Assembly (NCBI RefSeq): GCF_001428685.1
Contig: NZ_LMIK01000005.1
Coordinates: 117-64,116, forward strand
Direction of reading: 5' to 3'
From: Lysobacter sp. Root76
GTDB lineage: Bacteria; Pseudomonadota; Gammaproteobacteria; Xanthomonadales; Xanthomonadaceae
Length of the DNA stretch: 64,000 nucleotides
Positions 25,623 to 35,152 of the stretch are shown here, piece after piece. Positions within the stretch are counted from its first letter, which is position 1; each line of letters begins with the position of its first letter. Below the pieces are notes generated by a model. The model had not been told where the DNA came from, did no database searches, and worked only from the letters and a program-made list of their open reading frames with translations. The position numbers and the translations under genes were made by a program.

Positions 25623-26056
25623 ACGCGCTCGAACTGCGCGCCCTGCTCGCCGACCCGGCCCAGGCCGGCGCCTACTTCGTCGATGCCCGCGACACCGAGG
25701 CCATGGCCGAGGCCGGCGCCGCCCTGGAATTCGCGGTCGCGCGCATCGACCTCGACGGCTGCGCCGACAAGGCCGAGCTGCTCAGGCGCATGGCCGCGGC
25801 GCTGAGCTTCCCCGACTGGTTCGGCCACAACTGGGATGCGCTGGCCGATTCGCTCGAAGACCTGTCCTGGCTGCCGGCGGCCGGTTATCTGCTGCTGCTC
25901 GAACGCGCCCAGGACTGGCAGGCCCAGGCCGGCGACGACGCGGCGGCCTTGCTCGACATACTCAACGAAGCCTCGGCGCAATGGGCCGAGGCGCGCAAAC
26001 CGTTCTGGGCCCTGTTCCCGATGCCGAGCGATCGCTTGGACGCGATCGCACCCTGA
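25619..26056 (+). CDS. Barstar-family ribonuclease inhibitor
   Basis: A 145-residue cytoplasmic protein without signal. FPDWFGHNWDALADSLEDL (about residues 62-80) is the barstar hallmark: the helix whose acidic residues enter the barnase active site. It starts within the stop codon of the RNase gene. It should neutralise enzyme that folds before export. It is longer than the 90-residue B. amyloliquefaciens barstar because of a C-terminal segment. Confidence 0.92.
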   Translation: MNALELRALLADPAQAGAYFVDARDTEAMAEAGAALEFAVARIDLDGCADKAELLRRMAAALSFPDWFGHNWDALADSLEDLSWLPAAGYLLLLERAQDWQAQAGDDAAALLDILNEASAQWAEARKPFWALFPMPSDRLDAIAP

Positions 26057-26080
26057 ACGCAGGGCCGATCGGGACGTTCG

Positions 26081-26166
26081 ATGGTGCGGTTGCCGGCGCA
26101 CCCCCGGCCGGAACGTGATCCGTAGGCCGCGGTAAGCCGAAGGCGCACCGCACCGACGCCATCGGC
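26081..26166. repeat. Degenerate intergenic repeat in the convergent barstar/lipoprotein spacer
   Basis: GATGGTGCGGTTGCCGGCGCACC at the left and a right end whose complement reads GATGGCGTCGGTGCGGTGCGCC share a GATGG..GTGCGG core in inverted orientation. It is imperfect and probably a decayed relative of the element at 9119-9256. There is no gene in this spacer. Confidence 0.35.
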
Positions 26167-26201
26167 CGTACCGCACGACGCTCGCCGCGCGCGCACCGGG
26201 T

Positions 26202-26438
26202 TCAACGGCGCTCGTCGTCCTTGTCCTTGCCCTTCAGGTCGATCTTGTCTTCCTTGTCGCCCCAGCGCGCTTCCTGCTTGCGCTCGCACCACGACGGCAC
26301 CGGCTCGCCGGGGCGGTCGGGCTGGCTGGCGCATTCCGGGCGGGCGTCGACGGCGGCGTTGGTGTCGAGGTAATCGGGCGTACTGGCGCAGGCGCCCAGC
26401 AACAGCAGCGGCGCGAGCAGGCAAAGACGCAGGGACAT
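26202..26438 (-). CDS. Small predicted lipoprotein
   Basis: A 78-residue product with a clear lipoprotein signal (LLLLGAC, Cys17). The mature part is short, charged and low-complexity, with two further cysteines and a lysine/aspartate-rich tail (KIDLKGKDKDDERR). No recognised domain. It lies 68 bases downstream of the MFS gene on the same strand. Confidence 0.7.
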   Translation of the reverse strand: MSLRLCLLAPLLLLGACASTPDYLDTNAAVDARPECASQPDRPGEPVPSWCERKQEARWGDKEDKIDLKGKDKDDERR

Positions 26439-26506
26439 GACGGGCTCCGTGGCGGACGAAAGACCGACCTTGCCGCAGCGCGCGCCGCCACGGCAAGGGC
26501 CCAAGG

Positions 26507-27763
26507 TCAGGCGACTTCGGCGACCACGTTCGCGGGGGCGTTGCGTACGCGCGCATAGCGCCAGGCGATCAGCACGCCCAGGACCAGCAAGGACGAGGCG
26601 ATGAACCACGGCACGCCCGGCAGGTGCACCGGCGTGGCCTTGCCGATGAAGTAGCCGAAGCTGCCGGCGAACAGGGTCGGGCCGATGATGCCGGCCAGGC
26701 TGATCAGGCTCATCAGCGCGCCCTGGATGCGGCCCTGCACGTCGGCGCCGACCTGGCGGGTGATCAGCGCCTGGGTCGCCGGCGCCGCCATGGCCCACAG
26801 CGCGCTGATCGGCAGCCCGACCAGGAACATCCAGCCGCTGCCGGCGAAGCCGTAGATCATGAAGCCGATCGCGCCGCAGCCCAGGCCCAGCAGCAGCGTG
26901 CGGCGCTCGCCGAAGGCCTTCACCGCCCGCCCGATCAGCACCACGTTGACGATCACGCTGAGCACGCCGACCACGCCCAGGACGAAGCCGACTTCCTGCT
27001 CCTTCCAGTGATACCGGTAGTCGGCGAACAGCACGAACACGCTGGGATACACGTAATGGGCGAGGTTGGCGATGAACACCACCGCGGCCAGGCCGAACAC
27101 CTGCGGATAGCGCTTGAGCAGCATCAGCGAGCCGACCGGATTGGCGTGCGACCAGTCGAACCGGGCGCTGCGGCGTTCCGGCGGCAGCGACTCGGGCAGC
27201 ACGAACAGGCCGTAGCAGAAGTTCAGCAGCGCCAGCCCGGCCGCGAACCAGAACGGCAGGCGCATGTCGTAGTGGCCGAGCTGGCCGCCGATCACCGGAC
27301 CGATGATGAAGCCCAGGCCGAACGCGGCGCCGATCATGCCGTAGCTCTTGGCGCGCTCTTCGGGCTGGGTGACGTCGGCGATGTAGGCGTTGGCGGTGCT
27401 GAAGCTGGCCGAAGTGATGCCGGAGATCACCCGCCCCACCAACAGCCACGGCAGGGTGTTGGCCAGGGCCATAAAGATGAAGTCCAGGCCCAGGCCCAGG
27501 CACGACAGCAGGATCACCGGACGCCGGCCGTAACGGTCCGACAGCGAGCCCTGGATCGGCGCGCACACGAACTGGATGAAGGCGAACAAGGTGCCGAACA
27601 CCGCGATCCAATAGGCCGCGTGTTCGGTGTCGCCACCGGCGAATTTTTTGATCAGGCCCGGCAGCACCGGAATGATCAGGCCGAACGACAACACGTCGAT
27701 CAGCACGGTTACGAAAATGAAGACGAGCGCGGCGCGGCGCGCGCCGGGAACGGATGCGGTCAC
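26507..27763 (-). CDS. TCR/Tet-family MFS exporter
   Basis: A 418-residue inner-membrane protein with about 12 transmembrane helices. LSFGLIIPVLPG in TM1 and the loop 2-3 motif GSLSDRYGRRPVI mark it as a tetracycline-exporter-like drug:H+ antiporter. Substrate is not inferable, and no TetR repressor is adjacent, so a housekeeping role is as likely as resistance. The start is GTG at 27763. It is divergent from gltB across a 394-bp spacer. Confidence 0.88.
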   Translation of the reverse strand: MTASVPGARRAALVFIFVTVLIDVLSFGLIIPVLPGLIKKFAGGDTEHAAYWIAVFGTLFAFIQFVCAPIQGSLSDRYGRRPVILLSCLGLGLDFIFMALANTLPWLLVGRVISGITSASFSTANAYIADVTQPEERAKSYGMIGAAFGLGFIIGPVIGGQLGHYDMRLPFWFAAGLALLNFCYGLFVLPESLPPERRSARFDWSHANPVGSLMLLKRYPQVFGLAAVVFIANLAHYVYPSVFVLFADYRYHWKEQEVGFVLGVVGVLSVIVNVVLIGRAVKAFGERRTLLLGLGCGAIGFMIYGFAGSGWMFLVGLPISALWAMAAPATQALITRQVGADVQGRIQGALMSLISLAGIIGPTLFAGSFGYFIGKATPVHLPGVPWFIASSLLVLGVLIAWRYARVRNAPANVVAEVA

Positions 27764-28157
27764 GTGGGGGGCGTCGAAACGGAAGCGATGGCGCAGTCTA
27801 GCGCGCGCAGGCGAACGCGAGCCGTGCCATACGCCTCGCAGGGATGGTTTCCGGAGTTACTAATTGCTCGCGACGCGACGAAATTCATCATTTCGATCAG
27901 TCACTTGGCTGCGATCCGCCGAGCCCGTCGCAGCCTCGCGAGCGGCGTGCGCGACGAGCGCGCCGAAGCGCTCGCCGGACGAATTGCCGCAGCGCACAAA
28001 TTATGATTTATTCGATTCACGCTCGGTAAGGACACGCAGGTACGGGACCAGTCCCGCGCCCTCGGCAGCTCTGCCCCAGCGCGCAGCCAGCAAGCGATCC
28101 ATCCGCGTTCTTGCATGCCTTTGCGGGCATGCCCCCCAAGAGCTTTCCGGAGATGCG
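27764..28157. promoter_or_regulatory. 394-bp divergent control region between the MFS gene and gltB
   Basis: No gene is visible here. The stretch 27855-28015 is markedly AT-richer than its surroundings. It holds CGAAAT-N5-ATTTCG (27879-27895), a perfect 6-bp palindrome arm pair that could be an operator. It also holds an AT-rich segment (27997-28014) with TATGAT and TTTATT as candidate -10 boxes and TTGCCG at 27984-27989 as a candidate -35. The gltB leader would be about 140 bases long. Confidence 0.4.
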
Positions 28158-31100
28158 ATGCAAGCCAAGCAGCAAACGATGTTGTACGACCCACGCGACG
28201 AGCGGGACAGCTGCGGCTTCGGCCTGATCGCGCAGCTCGACGACCGCCCCAGCCGCGCGCTGGTCGATCGTGCGCTGGAAGCGCTCGCGCGCATGACCCA
28301 CCGCGGCGGCATCGCCGCCGACGGCCTCAGCGGCGACGGCTGCGGCCTGCTGATCCGTCATCCCGACAGCTTCCTGCGCAGCCTCGCGCGCGAAAGCGGC
28401 ATCGCCCTGGGCGCGCATTACTGCGCCGGCCTGGTGTTCCTGCCGCACGACGAGGCCGACGCCGCGCATGCCCGCGCGACCCTGGCCCAGACCCTGGAAC
28501 ACGAGCAGCTCAACGTCGCCGGCTGGCGCGTCGTGCCGGTCGACACCGCGTCCTGCGGCGAACTCGCGCGCCGCACCATGCCGCGGATCGAACAGGTTTT
28601 CGTCGAAGCCGCGACCCCGTTCGATCCGGCCGGCTTCCAGCGTTCGCTGTTCCTGGCCCGGCGCCGCGCCGAGCAACGCCTGCGCGAGATCCAGGACTTC
28701 TATGTGGTCAGCCTGTCCTCGGCCAGCATCGGCTACAAGGGCATGGTCCTGCCCGACCGGCTGACCCAGCTGTATCCGGACCTGCGCCGCGACGACCTGG
28801 TCGCCAGCGCGGTGGTGTTCCACCAGCGCTTCTCGACCAACACCACGCCGCGCTGGCCGCTGGCGCAGCCGTTCCGCCTGCTCGCCCACAACGGCGAGAT
28901 CAACACCATCGCCGGCAACCGCGCCTGGGCGCAGGCGCGCGCGCACGCCTGGCGCACGCCGACCCTGGACCTGCGCGAGTTCGACCAGGTCGTGGGCACC
29001 GACGGTTCGGACTCGCAGAGCCTGGACAACATGCTCGAGGTGCTGCAGGCCGGCGGCATGGACCTGCTCAAGGCGATGCGGATCCTGATTCCGCCGGCCA
29101 CGCAGTCGCTGGAATACAAGGACGCCGACCTCGCCGCGTTCTACGAGTACTACGCGCTCAACACCGAACCCTGGGACGGCCCGGCCGGCATCGTCACCTG
29201 CGACGGCCGTTACGCCGCCTGCACGCTCGACCGCAACGGCCTGCGCCCGGCGCGCTGGCTGCGTTCGCGCGACCGTCATTTCCTGATCGCCTCCGAAGCC
29301 GGCGTGTGGGAACTGCCGGCCAGCGAGATCGAGGCCAAGGGCAAGCTCGGCCCCGGCGAGATGATCGCCGCCGATCTCTACCAGGGCGAGTTGCTGGATT
29401 CGGAGGCGATCGACCGCATCAACCGTGCGCGCGCGCCGTACAAGCGCTGGCTCAAGCAGGGCATGACCTACCTGCACAGCGAGCTGATCGATCCCAACCT
29501 GGCCGCCGAGCCCTTCGATCCCGACACTCTGGCCGGGTTCCAGAAGCTGTTCCAGCTCAGCCGCGAAGAGCGCGAGCAAGTGCTGCGCCCCCTCGCCGAG
29601 ACCGAGCAGGAAGCCACCGGTTCGATGGGCGACGACGTGCCGATGGCGGTGCTGTCGCAACAGGTGCGGCCGCTGTACGACCATTTCCGCCAGGCCTTCG
29701 CCCAGGTCACCAACCCGCCCATCGACCCCTTGCGCGAGGATTGCGTGATGTCGCTGGCGGTGCAGCTGGGCCGCGAAGGCAACGTCTTCGTCGACGGACC
29801 CGGCAACGTCGGCCACATCCACCTCAACTCGCCGGTACTGGCGCAGCGCAAGCTGCGTCAGCTGCTGGCGCTGGCGCCGTTCGACAGCTCGCACCGATTC
29901 ATCGACCTCAACTTCGACCCGGCCGAAGGCCTGAAGGCAGCCCTGCACCGGGTTTGCGCCGAGGCCGAGGCGGCCGCGCGCGAAGGCGTGGTGCTGCTGA
30001 TCCTGACCGACCGCCGGCCGCGCCGCGACGCGCTGATGCTGCACGCCCTGCTCGCCACCGGCGCGGTGCATCAGCACCTGGTGCGTACCGGCCTGCGCTG
30101 CGAATCCAACCTGATCGTCGAGACCGGCACCGCGCGCGATCCGCACCACTTCGCCTGCCTGCTCGGTTTCGGCGCGACCGCGGTCTATCCGTATCTGGCC
30201 TACCAGACCCTGCACGACCTGGGCGTGCGCGGCATCCTCAAGACCAAGCACGGCGAAGTCGCCCAGATCGGCCGCAGCTACCGGCGCGGCATCAAGAAGG
30301 GCCTGCTCAAGATCATCTCCAAGATGGGCATCGCCACCATCGGCAGTTACCGCGGCGCGCAGCTGTTCGAGATCATCGGCCTGGACCGCGAGGTGGTCGA
30401 ACTGTGCTTCGACGGCGCGCCCTCGCGCATCGGCGGCGCCGGCTTCGCCGAACTGCAGGCCGATGCCGCGCACCTGGCCGCACAGGGCTGGGACGCGAAT
30501 CGCCTGCCCGAGATCGGCGGCCTGCTGCGTTACGTGCCCGGCGGCGAGTACCACCTGTTCAATCCCGACGTGGTGACGCGCCTGCAGCGCGCGGTCGGCA
30601 GCGGCGAATGGTCCGACTGGCAGTCCTACGCCGAAGCGGTCAACGAACGTCCGACCGCGGCGCTGCGCGACCTGCTGCAGCTGCGCAGCGAGGGCGCGAC
30701 TCCGATTGCGGTGGACGAGGTCGAACCGGTGTCGGCCATCGTCAAGCGCTTCGACTCGGCGGCGATGAGCCTGGGCGCGCTGTCGCCGGAAGCGCACGAA
30801 GCGCTGGCGATCGCGATGAACCGGCTCGGCGGGCGTTCCAATTCCGGCGAAGGCGGCGAAGACCCGGCGCGCTACCGCACCGACAAGGTCTCGAAGATCA
30901 AGCAGATCGCGTCGGGCCGCTTCGGCGTGACGCCGGAGTATCTGGTCAACGCCGAAGTGCTGCAGATCAAGATCGCCCAGGGCGCCAAGCCCGGCGAAGG
31001 CGGCCAGCTGCCCGGCCACAAGGTCAACGAGCTGATCGCGCGGCTGCGCTTCGCGATGCCCGGCATCGGCCTGATCTCGCCGCCGCCGCACCACGACATC

Positions 31101-32615
31101 TATTCGATCGAAGACCTGGCGCAGCTGATCCACGACCTGCGCCAGGTCAATCCGCAGGCGCTGATCTCGGTCAAGCTGGTCTCGCACGCGGGCGTGGGCA
31201 CCATCGCCACCGGCGTGGTCAAGGCCGGCGCCGACCTGATCACCGTGTCCGGCCACGACGGCGGCACCGGCGCCAGCCCGCTGTCGTCGATCCGCTACGC
31301 CGGCACGCCCTGGGAACTGGGCCTGGCCGAGGCGCGCCAGGCCCTGGTCGCGAACGACCTGCGCGAACGGGTGATCCTGCAAACCGACGGCGGCCTGAAG
31401 AGCGGGCTGGACGTGGTCAAGGCCGCGCTGCTGGGCGCGGAGAGTTTCGGCTTCGGCACCGCGCCGATGATCGCGCTGGGCTGCAAGTACCTGCGCATCT
31501 GCCATCTCAACAACTGCGCCACCGGCGTCGCCACCCAGGACGACCAGCTGCGCCGCGAGCATTTCACCGGCCTGCCCGAGCGCGTCGAGAATTTCTTCCG
31601 CCTGTTGGCCGAAGAAGTGCGGCAGTGGCTGGCGACGCTGGGCGTACGCACGCTGGGCGAGATCGTCGGCCGCACCGACCTGCTGCAACAGATCGACGGC
31701 GACAGCGCGCGCCAGCAGCGCCTGGACCTGGCGCCGCTGCTGGCCGGCTCCGGCCTGAGCCACGGCGGCCATTGCGGCATGCCGGCCCCGGCGCTGGAAC
31801 CCGAGGGCCTGTCCGCGCAGCTCGAAGCCGAGCTCGCGCCGGTGATCGCCGACAAGCGCGGCGGCGAGTTCGCCTACCCGATCCGCAATACCGACCGCAG
31901 CATCGGCGCGCGCCTGTCGGGCCGGATCGCGCGCCTGCACGGCGACCGCGGCATGGCCGATGCGCCGATGACGCTGCGCTTCACCGGCACCGCGGGCCAG
32001 AGCTTCGGCGCGTTCCAGGCCGGCGGCCTGCGGTTCGAACTGGAAGGCGAAGCCAACGACTACGTCGGCAAGGGCATGGCCGGCGGCCGCATCGTGCTGC
32101 GCCCGCCGAGCGGCGCGCGCTACGTCGCCCACGAGACGCCGATCCTGGGCAACACCTGCCTGTACGGCGCCACCGGCGGCGAGTTGTACGCGGCCGGCCG
32201 CGCCGGCGAACGCTTCGGCGTGCGCAACTCCGGCGCCACCGCGGTGGTCGAAGGCGCCGGCGATCACTGCTGCGAGTACATGACCGGCGGCGTGGTCGCG
32301 GTGCTGGGCCGCACCGGCCTGAACTTCGGCGCCGGCTTCACCGGCGGCATGGCCTACGTGCTCGACACCGAACGCGATTTCGTCGACCGCTACAACCACG
32401 AGCTGATCGACATCCTGCGCATCTCCGCCGACGGCTTCGAGCACCACCGCTCGCACCTGCGCGACCTGCTGGACGCCCACGCCGAACTCACCGGCAGCGT
32501 GTGGGCGCGCCGGATCCTGGACGAGATGCGCGACTACATGGGCAAGTTCTGGCTGGTGAAGCCCAAGGCGGCGAGCTTGGAATCGCTGGCCGAAACCCTG
32601 AGGAGCGCGGCGTGA
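28158..32615 (+). CDS. gltB: Glutamate synthase (NADPH) large subunit
   Basis: A 1485-residue cytoplasmic enzyme that transfers the glutamine amide to 2-oxoglutarate. The start at 28158 gives an 18-residue propeptide; processing would expose Cys19 (CGFG), the glutaminase nucleophile. The domains are class II amidotransferase (19 to about 420), central domain, FMN-binding synthase domain (about 810-1200) and the C-terminal GXGXG helix. The [3Fe-4S] ligands are Cys1109, Cys1115 and Cys1120. It works with GltD, which lies 217 bases downstream. Confidence 0.97.
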   Translation: MQAKQQTMLYDPRDERDSCGFGLIAQLDDRPSRALVDRALEALARMTHRGGIAADGLSGDGCGLLIRHPDSFLRSLARESGIALGAHYCAGLVFLPHDEADAAHARATLAQTLEHEQLNVAGWRVVPVDTASCGELARRTMPRIEQVFVEAATPFDPAGFQRSLFLARRRAEQRLREIQDFYVVSLSSASIGYKGMVLPDRLTQLYPDLRRDDLVASAVVFHQRFSTNTTPRWPLAQPFRLLAHNGEINTIAGNRAWAQARAHAWRTPTLDLREFDQVVGTDGSDSQSLDNMLEVLQAGGMDLLKAMRILIPPATQSLEYKDADLAAFYEYYALNTEPWDGPAGIVTCDGRYAACTLDRNGLRPARWLRSRDRHFLIASEAGVWELPASEIEAKGKLGPGEMIAADLYQGELLDSEAIDRINRARAPYKRWLKQGMTYLHSELIDPNLAAEPFDPDTLAGFQKLFQLSREEREQVLRPLAETEQEATGSMGDDVPMAVLSQQVRPLYDHFRQAFAQVTNPPIDPLREDCVMSLAVQLGREGNVFVDGPGNVGHIHLNSPVLAQRKLRQLLALAPFDSSHRFIDLNFDPAEGLKAALHRVCAEAEAAAREGVVLLILTDRRPRRDALMLHALLATGAVHQHLVRTGLRCESNLIVETGTARDPHHFACLLGFGATAVYPYLAYQTLHDLGVRGILKTKHGEVAQIGRSYRRGIKKGLLKIISKMGIATIGSYRGAQLFEIIGLDREVVELCFDGAPSRIGGAGFAELQADAAHLAAQGWDANRLPEIGGLLRYVPGGEYHLFNPDVVTRLQRAVGSGEWSDWQSYAEAVNERPTAALRDLLQLRSEGATPIAVDEVEPVSAIVKRFDSAAMSLGALSPEAHEALAIAMNRLGGRSNSGEGGEDPARYRTDKVSKIKQIASGRFGVTPEYLVNAEVLQIKIAQGAKPGEGGQLPGHKVNELIARLRFAMPGIGLISPPPHHDIYSIEDLAQLIHDLRQVNPQALISVKLVSHAGVGTIATGVVKAGADLITVSGHDGGTGASPLSSIRYAGTPWELGLAEARQALVANDLRERVILQTDGGLKSGLDVVKAALLGAESFGFGTAPMIALGCKYLRICHLNNCATGVATQDDQLRREHFTGLPERVENFFRLLAEEVRQWLATLGVRTLGEIVGRTDLLQQIDGDSARQQRLDLAPLLAGSGLSHGGHCGMPAPALEPEGLSAQLEAELAPVIADKRGGEFAYPIRNTDRSIGARLSGRIARLHGDRGMADAPMTLRFTGTAGQSFGAFQAGGLRFELEGEANDYVGKGMAGGRIVLRPPSGARYVAHETPILGNTCLYGATGGELYAAGRAGERFGVRNSGATAVVEGAGDHCCEYMTGGVVAVLGRTGLNFGAGFTGGMAYVLDTERDFVDRYNHELIDILRISADGFEHHRSHLRDLLDAHAELTGSVWARRILDEMRDYMGKFWLVKPKAASLESLAETLRSAA

Positions 32616-32757
32616 TTTCCACCTCTTTCGTTACAGGCGCCAATACTCTTTGGCTCAGTCTTGCGGACGCAACGGCAAAGACGATGCCGCCGGATATTCG
32701 TGCGTCGCGCTACAAACCGGTAGGCCCGCCCTCCTCGACCGAGGGTGAAATGGCGAG

Positions 32758-32772
32758 CCTGCGGACCGCAGG
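32758..32772. repeat. 15-base palindrome in the gltB-gltD spacer
   Basis: CCTGCGG-A-CCGCAGG is a perfect palindrome in the 217-base non-coding spacer, 61 bases upstream of gltD. The spacer is longer than usual for gltBD, so the palindrome could be a small operator or processing hairpin. It has no T-run, so it is not a terminator. Confidence 0.4.
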
Positions 32773-32814
32773 TTCGTGCGCCGCCGCACGCCGCCAGGCG
32801 ATGCGACAACGTAG

Positions 32815-34359
<1,545 letters not shown>

Positions 34360-34388
34360 GGCTTACGACGCGGGGTCGTTGCTGCGGG

Positions 34389-34430
34389 CCCTCACCCCAA
34401 CCCCTCTCCCGCAGGCGGGAGAGGGGCTTG
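34389..34430. repeat. CCCTCTCCCGC/GCGGGAGAGGG hairpin between gltD and folE
   Basis: A 12-bp perfect stem (34401-34412 with 34415-34426) is preceded by CCCTCACCCCAA. Copies of the same family lie at 49188-49211 and in the 62988-63258 array. It lies between convergent genes and may work as a bidirectional transcription barrier, though it lacks a T-run. Confidence 0.75.
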
Positions 34431-34463
34431 GCGACGGTGCCGGCAGGATGAGTGGGGCCGCTG

Positions 34464-35057
34464 TTAGCGCCCCGGACCGACGTCGATGAAGCGCAGGAAT
34501 TCCGCACGCGTGCGTGCGTCCTCGCGGAAGGTGCCGAGCATCTTCGAGGTGATCATGCTGACGCCGCGCTTGTGCACGCCGCGCGTGGTCATGCATTCGT
34601 GCGCGCCCTCGATCACCACGCCGACGCCGAGCGGCTGCAGCACGTCCTGGATCGACTGCGCGATCTGCGCGGTCATCTTTTCCTGGACCTGGAAGCGGCG
34701 CGCGTAGGTTTCGACCACGCGCGCGAGCTTGCTGATGCCCACGACCTTGCCGTTGGGCAGATAGCCGACATGCGCCTTGCCGATGATCGGCGCCATGTGG
34801 TGCTCGCAATGGCTTTCGAATTCGATGTCGCGCAGCACGATCATTTCGTCGTAGCCGGCGACCTCCTCGAAGGTGCGCGCCAGGTACTCGCGCGGATCGT
34901 CGTCGTAGCCGCTGAACCAGTCGCCGTAGGCCTCGACCACGCGCTTGGGCGTGTCGAGCAGGCCCTCGCGGGCGGGGTCTTCGCCGGCCCAACCCAGCAG
35001 CGTGCGGACGGCCGCCTCGGCCTGCTCGCGGGTCGGCTTGTTCTTGTCGTCGGCCAT
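34464..35057 (-). CDS. folE: GTP cyclohydrolase I
   Basis: Converts GTP to 7,8-dihydroneopterin triphosphate, the first step of tetrahydrofolate synthesis. 197 residues, cytoplasmic homodecamer in the family. The zinc ligands Cys84 and His87 (HCEHHMAP) and Cys155 (HECMTTRG) are present, and the pterin-binding core [11 protein letters not shown] is intact. It lies 95 bases downstream of the GGDEF-bearing receptor on the same strand, with no evident functional link. Confidence 0.97.
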   Translation of the reverse strand: MADDKNKPTREQAEAAVRTLLGWAGEDPAREGLLDTPKRVVEAYGDWFSGYDDDPREYLARTFEEVAGYDEMIVLRDIEFESHCEHHMAPIIGKAHVGYLPNGKVVGISKLARVVETYARRFQVQEKMTAQIAQSIQDVLQPLGVGVVIEGAHECMTTRGVHKRGVSMITSKMLGTFREDARTRAEFLRFIDVGPGR

Positions 35058-35152
35058 GACGCAGCCTCAGCAATGGGGGATGGGCATCCTACTCCACTGC
35101 GCTCGGGCATCGGAAACACACAGCGTTCCGCGACCGGCGCGGCGCGGTCGGC

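Noticed and set aside
26507-27763. A tetracycline-resistance gene
   Set aside because: The Tet-like motifs are shared by many chromosomal MFS exporters. There is no adjacent TetR and no sign of transfer, so resistance is not claimed.
28017-32480. A 1487-codon open frame opposite gltB
   Set aside because: Same antisense artefact; gltB is complete with all catalytic motifs on the other strand.
34389-34430. Rho-independent terminator after gltD
   Set aside because: The stem is strong but no T-run follows on either strand, and the same sequence recurs elsewhere as a dispersed repeat. It is annotated as a repeat instead.
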